Positions 1 through 5,331 of a DNA stretch of 8,612 bases are shown one piece after another. Position 1 is the stretch's first letter. Each line of letters opens with the position of its first letter. The stretch spans positions 1 to 8,612 of the forward strand of contig JANXPS010000135.1 in the NCBI GenBank assembly GCA_025357175.1, read 5' to 3'. The notes under the pieces are model-generated. The model was not told the DNA's origin. It worked only from the letters and a program-made list of their open reading frames with translations, and searched no databases. This stretch comes from Deltaproteobacteria bacterium. GTDB lineage: Bacteria; Desulfobacterota; Deferrimicrobia; Deferrimicrobiales; Deferrimicrobiaceae. A program made the translations under genes and the position numbers.

Positions 1-1
1 G

Positions 2-1462
2 CTCACCGACGTGTCGATGCGCGTCGACCAGGAGGTGGCACTCACCGCCGACCGGTTCGGCGTGGAGAACAAGTCGCTAGACGATTCGCTGGCGCTGTCG
101 ACCACCGCGGTCGACAGCATGGCGCTGACTTCGGAATTGCACTCCGCCGGTCTCGCCATGCGCAGCCTGGTCGAGCAGAGTTTCGACGCGGCCACCGAAA
201 ACGAACTGAAATCGCTCGACGCCCGGCTGAAGACCATGTTCGCGAACCAGTCCGCCATTGCGAAAGCGCTGGCCGTCTGCATCGAGTGCCGCGTAGGCAC
301 CAGGGCCAAGGCGGCGTCGGGCGACAAGTCGCTCGTCGCGGTCAACGGCGCCTTCTCCGACATCCGCAGGCTGCTGTGGGATGGCGAAGGCGCCATGGCG
401 AAACTTGCACGGAAGATCGCCGTCGTGGAGAGGTCCGCCACGCTCAACGCGCGCCTCCGCGAACTGGTCGCCCGGCAGCGGGACGCCGGCCAGAAAGGCG
501 TCACGGCGGCGAAGTCGGAACAGGAGCAGGCCATCATGACCATCAACCGGGTGGTCCGTTCCGGCAAGGCGGCGCTCGTGGCGATCGGACTGATCGTGTT
601 CGTCGCCGGCACGCTGTTCAGCCTGCTGGTCGCCCGGGCCGTCATGACGCCCATGCGGGAGCTGACGGAGCTGGCCGAACGGTTCGGAGGAGGCGACTTT
701 TCGACGAGGCTGGACGATAGGCGCGCGGACGAGTTCGGACTGCTGGCCGGTCACTTCAACCACGCGTCAGAGATGCTGGGCGAAATGACCTCGCAGATCG
801 GAATCGCCTCCCAGAGCCTCGCCAGCGGGTCGGAGCGGTTGTCCTCGGCCGTCGACGACCTGACGCGCGGCGCCGCCGACATCTCGGCTTCTACGCAGAC
901 CAACGCCGGCAACGCGGGCGCGGCGGACCGGCTCATGCGCGAGGCGCGCCAGCTCATCGAATCGTCGAACGGCTCGATGCTCGACCTGACCGTCTCGATG
1001 GAAAACATCCAGGTGGCCAGCGAGCAGGCCCAGGAGATCATCAAGACGATCAATTCGATCGCCTCCCGCACAAACCTGCTGGCGCTCAACGCCGCCGTCG
1101 AGGCGGCGCATGCGGGCGCGGCGGGTGAAGGATTCTCCGTCGTCGCCGAAGAGGTGAAACGGCTGGCGCAGCAGGCGTCCGAGGCGGCGAAAAACACCGA
1201 CACGCTCATCCGCGACATCGTCTTGAAGGTTCATGCGGGCGGAGGAATCGTCCAGCAGGTCGCCGCCGCGTTCAGCGAGGTGGACATCATCTCGGACAAG
1301 GTCGGCCAGATCGTCGGAGAGATCGCAGGCGCTTCGCGCGAGCAGGCAACCGGCATCGAGACGATGCACAAGGCCGTCAAGGGGATGGACCGCATCGCCC
1401 AGGAAAACGCCGCCGGCGCCGAGGAACTGGCCGCAAGCGTCGCCTCGTTCAAGACCGGCTAG
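2..1462 (+). CDS. methyl-accepting chemotaxis protein, 5'-truncated by window edge
   Basis: Membrane chemoreceptor that would signal to CheA through CheW. The reading frame is open to the left edge, so the first residues (including TM1) are missing; a GTG at 11 is only the first in-window start. Residues below are counted from that GTG. Residues 1-185 look like a helical ligand-binding region containing a CIEC pair (C90, C93). Residues 187-209 are one hydrophobic membrane segment, and about 210-262 fit a HAMP linker. The cytoplasmic signalling hairpin is clear at 348-380 (TNLLALNAAVEAAHAG, then GFSVVAEEV). The protein ends in FKTG shortly after residue 470. Odd points are a hairpin tip with R353 and A370 where Q and E are usual, and an N-terminal methylation helix that seems about 14 residues short (LTRGAAD runs directly into ISASTQ). 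No che gene is adjacent on this side. The family call is very secure; the ligand is unknown. Confidence 0.93.
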   Translation, partial: LTDVSMRVDQEVALTADRFGVENKSLDDSLALSTTAVDSMALTSELHSAGLAMRSLVEQSFDAATENELKSLDARLKTMFANQSAIAKALAVCIECRVGTRAKAASGDKSLVAVNGAFSDIRRLLWDGEGAMAKLARKIAVVERSATLNARLRELVARQRDAGQKGVTAAKSEQEQAIMTINRVVRSGKAALVAIGLIVFVAGTLFSLLVARAVMTPMRELTELAERFGGGDFSTRLDDRRADEFGLLAGHFNHASEMLGEMTSQIGIASQSLASGSERLSSAVDDLTRGAADISASTQTNAGNAGAADRLMREARQLIESSNGSMLDLTVSMENIQVASEQAQEIIKTINSIASRTNLLALNAAVEAAHAGAAGEGFSVVAEEVKRLAQQASEAAKNTDTLIRDIVLKVHAGGGIVQQVAAAFSEVDIISDKVGQIVGEIAGASREQATGIETMHKAVKGMDRIAQENAAGAEELAASVASFKTG

Positions 1463-1679
1463 CCCGTCCGGCGGGATGAATATCTCGGGCATCCGCTTCA
1501 CGAGACCTTGACGCCTGTTTCATCCCCGGTTCATCGCCGACCGATAACCTGTCCCAAAACCAACGGGACGGGAGTTCCTCCCGCTCCTCGTGAGCAGACT
1601 GGCGAAGGGTGTGCTTCAGGACCGGTTAAGGAGGAGTGGGTTCAGACACTGACGAGGAGCCGTATGGGGAACCCGCGGT
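1463..1679. other. non-coding gap between convergent genes, with several possible RNA stems
   Basis: This stretch separates the chemoreceptor stop from the stop of the 54-aa microprotein gene on the opposite strand. I see no convincing coding frame: open frames crossing it have no recognisable domain or good ribosome site. The left end (1463-1547) holds only a weak CCCG/CGGG hairpin just after the chemoreceptor stop and no T-tract. The right part (1548-1681) is rich in complementary segments, described in separate entries. No convincing intrinsic terminator is visible for either strand. Confidence 0.6.
1548..1640 (+). ncRNA. candidate structured RNA with mutually exclusive stems
   Basis: Stem A pairs CCTGTCCC (1548-1555) with GGGACGGG (1565-1572). 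Stem B pairs CGGGAG (1569-1574) with CTCCCG (1578-1583) around a 3-base loop. Stem C pairs CCCGCTCCT (1580-1588) with AGGAGTGGG (1632-1640). Inside C, ACTGG (1598-1602) pairs with CCGGT (1622-1626), and GAAG (1604-1607) pairs with CTTC (1614-1617). B shares bases with both A and C, so B excludes A and C, while A and C can coexist. Stems A, C and the inner ACTGG stem each contain one G-U pair that works only if the plus strand is transcribed. I looked first at the plus strand, so this strand signal is biased. No known riboswitch or housekeeping RNA motif was recognised. It may be the remains of an intron (see the next entry) or chance pairing in GC-rich DNA. Confidence 0.35.
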
Positions 1680-1681
1680 TC
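1657..1681 (+). other. hairpin resembling a shortened group II intron domain V
   Basis: GAGCCG (1657-1662) pairs with CGGTTC (1676-1681), and GGGG/CCC forms an upper stem. Group II intron domain V typically opens with GAGCCGTAT, which carries the catalytic AGC, and closes with ACGGTTC. The window has GAGCCGTAT and then CGGTTC, but the element is about 25 bases long where a domain V is about 34, and the usual ACGTA segment with its bulge is missing. No reverse transcriptase is nearby and a complete intron could not fit in this gap. It would therefore be a decayed 3' remnant, if it is real. The last two bases of the hairpin overlap the stop codon of the minus-strand microprotein gene. Confidence 0.3.
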
Positions 1682-1844
1682 ACGCCGGGAAAACTCCCGA
1701 TTCCGCGCACGCCCGGCAATAGTCGGCCGGGCCCCCGGCGACGCCTTCGCCGTCGTAATCGACCGGGACGCCGCAGGCATCGCACAGGCCCATGGGAATC
1801 TCGTCCAGTTCCTCGAACAGGATGTTCATGTCGATCGCTTCCAT
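1680..1844 (-). CDS. 54-aa CxxC/CxxC zinc-ribbon-like microprotein
   Basis: This small gene encodes 54 residues. Two CxxC pairs, CDAC (C21, C24) and CRAC (C43, C46), stand 18 residues apart, the spacing of a small treble-clef or zinc-ribbon fold that would bind one zinc ion. The N-terminal 20 residues are acidic and helical-looking (MNILFEELDEIPMGL). The start is well supported: a perfect AGGAGG (1850-1855) sits 5 bases upstream of the ATG and overlaps the TAG stop of the preceding 60-aa gene, so the two are probably translated together. It is the last gene of the leftward block. I do not recognise the family. There is no signal peptide or membrane segment, so it is presumably cytoplasmic, and a role as a protein- or nucleic-acid-binding adaptor is only a guess from the fold. 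Confidence 0.7.
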   Translation of the reverse strand: MEAIDMNILFEELDEIPMGLCDACGVPVDYDGEGVAGGPADYCRACAESGVFPA

Positions 1845-1853
1845 CTTTTCCTC

Positions 1854-2036
1854 CTACTTTTCCTCGATTTCACGACTGATCACATACCCGTAGTCGCGCC
1901 CGCTTTTCGGCCCCGTCCACAAGGGTCCCCGGCATTCGTTTGAGGCTTTTGGCGCAGCGTCCCCGCCTCCGCCGCAACTGCCCGTGATTCTCCGGCCGAG
2001 CCACCGCGACGGGAACGACCGGTTGTTTCGAATCAT
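1854..2036 (-). CDS. 60-aa microprotein of unknown function, coupled to the glycosyltransferase
   Basis: The ATG overlaps the stop of the upstream glycosyltransferase gene in an ATGA arrangement, and an AGGAGG lies 7 bases before it inside the end of that gene: classic translational coupling. The product has an Arg-rich N-terminus (residues 1-17), then SCGGGG with C21, a second cysteine at C35, and a charged C-terminus ending in SREIEEK. A long frame in phase with it extends back across the glycosyltransferase gene, but that part is a shadow; the real start is the coupled ATG at 2036. The family is not recognised. The isolated SCGGGG segment and two cysteines could mean metal binding, a disulfide or a modified peptide, but none of these is shown. 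The coupling and the next gene's ribosome site overlapping its stop support a real gene. Confidence 0.6.
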   Translation of the reverse strand: MIRNNRSFPSRWLGRRITGSCGGGGDAAPKASNECRGPLWTGPKSGRDYGYVISREIEEK

Positions 2037-3235
2037 GCGGCCACCTCCTTCGGCGTCCCGGGCCGCGCCCCGAAAATGCCGGCATCGCTTGTTTCCCCGA
2101 CCGGCACCAACCGGGAGCGACGGGTGATCCGCAGCACCCTTCCGCGCCATGTCACTGTCCGGGAGAAGAACGCCGAGAACCAGATTCCCGCGACCATCAG
2201 ATCCCGCAACGGCCCGGCCAGCGCCAACCGGAGCGCATCGGGGGCGCCCAGCAGCATCCCCATGGCAAGATCCGTCCCGAACTTGCAAAGGACCACGGCC
2301 CCCGCCGCCATCGTCGCCTCCCGGCTTCCGCCACTCGCAAGCAGGAGGAGCAGCGCAAAGAAAACCGGGTTGGCGAAGATTTCCGACAGGTACCCGGGTC
2401 CCGCGATCGCGAGGCGCATCCGGTTCCACCTTGCGTGGCGCGAAAGAAATTCGCGGATTGTGCGGTACCGGTTCACGTTGTCCACGGCATCCGCGGAAAT
2501 CACGATCCGTTTTCCGGCCTTCCGGACCAAGCGGCCGAGGACGTAGTCCTCCGCCAGGAAATCGCGGACCTCGTGTAATCCACCGATCCCCCCAAGGTCG
2601 GTCTTTCGCATCAGCATCGATTTGCCGACGACGCACGGCAGGTCGAACATGCCGTCCATCGTGGCGATCGATCCGAGGATAAAGCCGTTCAGGTGGCCGT
2701 TTTCGAGACGGGCGCCCAGCGTCCGCGCCCCGATCCCGCGAACGAGATGATTCACCATCCCTACTTCCGGGTCGGCGAAATAGACGATCGCCTTCCGCAG
2801 ATAGTCGGGGCGGACGCGGACATTGCTGTCGCTGATCAGAACAAAGGGATGTCTGGATTCCAGGTATCCGGGGATCATGTTGTTGACCTTGGGATTCATT
2901 CCGTCGAAACAGTGCCCGATCACCACCCGGATGTCGCAGCCGGGATGCCGTTCGGCGACCTTGCGCACCACCCGCAGGGCGGGATCGCTTGGCGACTGCA
3001 AGCAGAAGACGATCTCGAATTCGGGGTAGTCAAGATTGCAGAAGCTCTCCAGGTTGTCCATCAACCCGTCGTCGACGCCCTTGAGCGGCTTGAGGATCGA
3101 GACCGGCGGCAGATGCGCCACACCCCGGGTTGCCTTCCGGCTTCCTTTCGCCAGCGCCCACGCGGTGCATCCGAGCTGCAGGAGCGAGGTGGCGGCCGAA
3201 GCGGCCAGCATCCCTTCCAGAATCGTCGTCAGCAT
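2033..3235 (-). CDS. GT21 ceramide-glucosyltransferase-like / HpnI-type glycosyltransferase
   Basis: Integral-membrane, GT-A-fold glycosyltransferase of 400 residues that would transfer a sugar from a nucleotide-sugar to a lipid acceptor on the cytoplasmic face. An N-terminal membrane segment covers about 1-28. The GT21 signature motifs occur in order: VSILKPLKGVDD (45-56), the DSN motif at D136, FLAED (227-231 region, catalytic acid at D230) and the RxxRW motif RHARW (266-270). Several C-terminal hydrophobic segments follow (about 287-302, 310-330, 340-358). Bacterial GT21 members include HpnI, which adds N-acetylglucosamine to a bacteriohopane-type lipid; no other hopanoid gene is in the window, so the acceptor is open. 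The ATG at 3235 lies 15 bases after the stop of the PHP fragment, with GGGAG upstream. Its stop overlaps the start of the 60-aa gene. All catalytic motifs are intact. Confidence 0.87.
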   Translation of the reverse strand: MLTTILEGMLAASAATSLLQLGCTAWALAKGSRKATRGVAHLPPVSILKPLKGVDDGLMDNLESFCNLDYPEFEIVFCLQSPSDPALRVVRKVAERHPGCDIRVVIGHCFDGMNPKVNNMIPGYLESRHPFVLISDSNVRVRPDYLRKAIVYFADPEVGMVNHLVRGIGARTLGARLENGHLNGFILGSIATMDGMFDLPCVVGKSMLMRKTDLGGIGGLHEVRDFLAEDYVLGRLVRKAGKRIVISADAVDNVNRYRTIREFLSRHARWNRMRLAIAGPGYLSEIFANPVFFALLLLLASGGSREATMAAGAVVLCKFGTDLAMGMLLGAPDALRLALAGPLRDLMVAGIWFSAFFSRTVTWRGRVLRITRRSRLVPVGETSDAGIFGARPGTPKEVAA

Positions 3236-3250
3236 TCCCTGTTTCTCCCT

Positions 3251-3868
3251 TCAGTCCTTCGAGGTTCCGTTGCGAAACAGCGTGATGGCGACGCCGCGGT
3301 TGTCGCGGATGCACGCCATGACCGAATCGAGCGTCTTCTCGCAAGGCAGCAGCGTTTTCCATGAATAGAGGTGTTTCGCCTTGTGGAAATCGCTGTTGGC
3401 GATAATCGGGTAGTTGTTGAGGCTCACGACCGCGAACAGGTCGGTCCGGTTCGCGACCTCCCACGCGTCGAACCAGTGGGCGTACTTCTCGCGGTTGTTC
3501 CAGAAATAGAGGGTGTCGATGACTTCATGGTCGGTCCGGTGGGGGTGGCACGCCACGATCAACGCCCCCTGCTCCCGGCCCTGCGACAGGATCGCCTCCC
3601 ACGGCTGGTCGGCGGATACGAACCGGCTAACGCCGAGCAGGAGGAGATGCGCGGCATCCTTTTCCCGGAAATAGTCCTTGGTGATCTCGGCGCCGGGGAT
3701 GACGAGCATCCGGTACCTTTCCCAGGCGCGCGCGGCTTCCGAGGCGACCTGCGCCATGTATTCGTCGAAGTTGCCGCGGGTGACGGTCTGGTTGGAATAG
3801 CCGGCGAAGCGGCCGATGACGCAGTCGGAGTTGATGATGTGGTCGGTGATCGCGATGACGTCGAAGCC
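3251..3868 (-). pseudogene. PHP-domain metal-dependent phosphoesterase, N-terminus missing
   Basis: From GFDVIAITDH onward the frame reads as a PHP phosphoesterase of a type found in Deltaproteobacteria. It keeps ITDH, VIPGAEIT, the ACHPH metal-ligand motif and NSDFH near the end. PHP enzymes hydrolyse phosphoesters with two or three metal ions held by His and Asp residues. The first, essential HxH motif and some 30 residues of the first strand and helix are absent. Upstream of position 3868 this frame contains only the out-of-frame shadow of a beta-glucosidase N-terminus. The only in-frame start before the homology is a TTG at 3976 inside that shadow, and the first in-frame ATG comes well after ITDH. 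The protein is therefore probably not made in active form. The 3' end is intact and sits 15 bases before the glycosyltransferase start, consistent with a former intact operon member. Confidence 0.78.
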
Positions 3869-3869
3869 G

Positions 3870-4124
3870 GTCCCATTCCCCGCGGCCTGGGACCACGCGG
3901 CTCCATTCGACGGAGAAGCGGTAGGCGTTGACGCCCAGCGCAGGGAGGAGCGCCAGATCCTCGTCGGTCCGGTCAAGATGTCCGACGCCCCGTCGCCGCG
4001 CCTCGCGATCGGCCTCGTCGCGAATCCGCCATGTCGCCCAGTCGCTGCGCGGCCCTCCCTCCATCTGGAACGCGGAGGTCGCCGTCCCCCACAGGAACCG
4101 GTTCGGCCTACGGAGCGGGCTCAT
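3870..4124 (-). pseudogene. GH1 beta-glucosidase, N-terminal fragment only
   Basis: The frame starting with ATG at 4124 gives FLWGTATSAFQMEGG (residues 10-24), SDWATW, then LGVNAYRFSVEWSRV (63-77) and GEWD (82-85). This is the standard N-terminal eighth of a family 1 glycoside hydrolase, which hydrolyses beta-glucosides and related sugars. GH1 enzymes are normally about 440-480 residues. Here the match stops at about residue 85, and the frame then runs as a shadow of the PHP gene to a stop at 3627. Neither catalytic glutamate region (NEP, ENG) is present, so the fragment cannot be active. The ATG overlaps the end of mgsA by 17 bases, suggesting the original gene was coupled to mgsA. Either a deletion removed the rest of GH1 and the start of the PHP gene, or the assembly joined two loci. 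Confidence 0.8.
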
Positions 4125-4506
4125 GCGCCCGCCGACCCTCGAACAGCGGCGAGGATATCAGGAAATCGGCCGTGCGCCGGTTGCATGCGGAGGGGAGATC
4201 GTGAAGCACCGCGAGCCGGAGCAGCGCCTTGACGTCCACGTCGTGCGGCTGCGGCGACAGCGGGTCCCACAGGAACACCAGCAGGTCGACCTTCCGTTCC
4301 GCGATCATCGCGCCGACCTGCATGTCGCCCCCTTCCGGGCCGTGCAGCAGCAGGTTCACGTGGAGCCCCACCTGCCGGATGATCTCCTCGCCCGTCGACT
4401 TCGTGGCCCACAGTTCCCGCGTCGAAAGCGACTTCCGGTTGTATTGCACCCACTCGATCATGTCTTTCTTCTTCGCATCGTGCGCAATCAGGACGATCCG
4501 CTGCAT
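4108..4506 (-). CDS. mgsA: methylglyoxal synthase
   Basis: Cytoplasmic enzyme converting dihydroxyacetone phosphate to methylglyoxal and phosphate, a bypass of lower glycolysis used when phosphate is scarce or sugar phosphates build up. The 132-residue product shows IVLIAHD (H9, D10), the phosphate-site segment TKSTG (35-39), GPEGGD with catalytic D61, FLWDPL (D81) and QPHDVDVKALLR (H88, D91). These match E. coli H19, D20, D71, D91, H98 and D101 with a constant offset of ten. CNRRTADFL closes the domain. I prefer the ATG at 4506, with AGGAG 4 bases upstream, over a start 10 codons earlier at 4536, because the family begins right at the first strand. It is first in the leftward block and divergent from the response regulator gene; its 3' end overlaps the GH1 fragment. 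All key residues are present. Confidence 0.95.
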   Translation of the reverse strand: MQRIVLIAHDAKKKDMIEWVQYNRKSLSTRELWATKSTGEEIIRQVGLHVNLLLHGPEGGDMQVGAMIAERKVDLLVFLWDPLSPQPHDVDVKALLRLAVLHDLPSACNRRTADFLISSPLFEGRRAHEPAP

Positions 4507-4521
4507 AACACTCCTTTCCGC

Positions 4522-4541
4522 CTCCCGCTTTCCCACGGGAG
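4522..4541 (-). repeat. inverted repeat in the mgsA leader
   Basis: CTCCCG (4522-4527) and CGGGAG (4536-4541) form a perfect 6-bp inverted repeat around 8 bases, ending about 15 bases upstream of mgsA. The same CGGGAG/CTCCCG pair forms the 1569-1583 hairpin, and a CGGGA/TCCCG version occurs at 1686-1699. It could be a leader hairpin or an operator half-site pair. Short GC-rich palindromes also arise by chance here. Confidence 0.3.
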
Positions 4542-4607
4542 CATGAACCGATTATCCTCCGCCTCCGTTTCGACCGCGTTTCATGCGCGTGAAGATCGGA
4601 TTATGAA

Positions 4608-4613
4608 TATAAT
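4608..4613 (+). promoter_or_regulatory. perfect TATAAT -10 box for the two-component operon
   Basis: TATAAT lies in the only AT-rich spot of this divergent gap (roughly 4600-4615) and forms an ATTAT-N4-ATAAT inverted repeat with the bases before it. No good -35 box is visible 16-18 bases upstream (the region reads about TGCGCG), so an activator may be needed. A start of transcription near 4620 would give a leader of about 22 bases to the TTG at 4642 and would exclude the ATG codons at 4603 and 4612 as starts. TATATT on the opposite strand could serve mgsA. Confidence 0.5.
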
Positions 4614-4631
4614 GTGTGAACCCGTTCCGCT

Positions 4632-4636
4632 GGAGG
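4632..4636 (+). promoter_or_regulatory. ribosome binding site that decides a TTG start
   Basis: GGAGG followed by 5 bases (AACCG) and then TTG GCG AAG. It places the response regulator start at 4642, giving AKTVLIVEDE right at the N-terminus as usual for PhoB-type regulators. The upstream in-frame ATGs at 4603 and 4612 have no such site. Confidence 0.6.
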
Positions 4637-4641
4637 AACCG

Positions 4642-5331
4642 TTGGCGAAGACCGTCCTCATCGTCGAGGATGAACAGGAAATCCGGGATCTCCTGGCACA
4701 CTACCTGCGCAAGGAAGGATACCGTCCGGTCGTCGCCTCCGACGGCGAAGCGGGCCTCGCGCTCGCCCGCTCCGAACGTCCCGACATGATCCTGCTCGAC
4801 ATCATGCTGCCGAAGATGGACGGGCTCGAGCTTCTGCGGGTCATCCGCGCCGACCCGGCCATCGCCCGCACGCCGCTCATCATGCTGACCGCCAAGGGCG
4901 ACGAGACCGACCGGGTCGTCGGGCTCGAACTGGGGGCGGACGACTACATCCTGAAGCCGTTCAGTCCCCGCGAGGTCGTCGCGCGCATCAAGGCGATCTT
5001 CCGCCGAAGCGTGCCGCCTCCCAGCCCGTCGGAGGAAGCGATCCACGAATACCGGGCCATCCGGATGGACCTTGGACGACACGAGGTCCGGGTGGACGGA
5101 ACCGCGGTGGCGCTGACCACCAAGGAGTTCCGCATCCTCGAGGCGCTGCTATGCGCCTCGGGCCGTGTCCTTTCCAGGGAGATGATCCTGCAGAAGGTCT
5201 GGGGAGACGACACCTACGTCACGGACCGCACGGTCGACGTCCATGTCGCCAAATTGCGCCAGAAGATCCCGCTGCTCGTGAAAGCCATCGAAACCGTCAA
5301 GGACGTGGGCTACAAGCTGAGAGAGGATTAA
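4642..5331 (+). CDS. PhoB/OmpR-family response regulator
   Basis: DNA-binding response regulator of 229 residues. The receiver domain (about 3-120) has the acidic pocket VEDE (9-11), the phospho-acceptor D53 in LLDIMLPKMDG, T83 in MLTAKGDE, and K105 in YILKPF. A winged-helix DNA-binding domain follows (about 133-227), with the core LTTKEFRILEALL, VLSREMILQKVWG and TVDVHVAKLRQKI, ending in ETVKDVGYKL. Phosphorylated dimers of this family bind direct repeats upstream of target promoters. The open frame extends far upstream into mgsA, but the TTG at 4642 is preferred because of its GGAGG site and the upstream TATAAT. The partner histidine kinase begins directly after the stop codon. Although PhoB-like, no pst or phoU gene and no clear Pho box is visible, so phosphate sensing is only a possibility. 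Confidence 0.93.
   Translation: MAKTVLIVEDEQEIRDLLAHYLRKEGYRPVVASDGEAGLALARSERPDMILLDIMLPKMDGLELLRVIRADPAIARTPLIMLTAKGDETDRVVGLELGADDYILKPFSPREVVARIKAIFRRSVPPPSPSEEAIHEYRAIRMDLGRHEVRVDGTAVALTTKEFRILEALLCASGRVLSREMILQKVWGDDTYVTDRTVDVHVAKLRQKIPLLVKAIETVKDVGYKLRED

Noticed and set aside
1569..1583. Intrinsic terminator at the CGGGAG/CTCCCG hairpin
   Set aside because: The stem is perfect, but no T-run follows on the plus strand and the minus strand has only scattered T (TTGGTTTT several bases later).
1640..1670. Hammerhead ribozyme suggested by CTGACGAG
   Set aside because: The matching GAAA core element and the three stems are not present at the needed distances.
1508..1879. 123-aa plus-strand frame in the convergent gap
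   Set aside because: Arg/Pro-rich, no clear ribosome site or domain, and it overlaps the much better supported 54-aa gene on the other strand.
1854..2636. Long 260-aa minus-strand frame overlapping the glycosyltransferase gene
   Set aside because: Only its last 60 codons, after the coupled ATG at 2036, look like a gene. The rest is an Arg/Gly/Pro-rich shadow of the GT21 gene.
4570..4620. Pho box upstream of the PhoB-like regulator
   Set aside because: Only a loose TTTCAT half-site is seen, with no second repeat at the 11-base spacing.
3928..4641. N-terminal extension of the response regulator frame back into mgsA
   Set aside because: It is antisense to mgsA and the GH1 fragment, has no domain, and the ribosome site and TATAAT favour the TTG at 4642.
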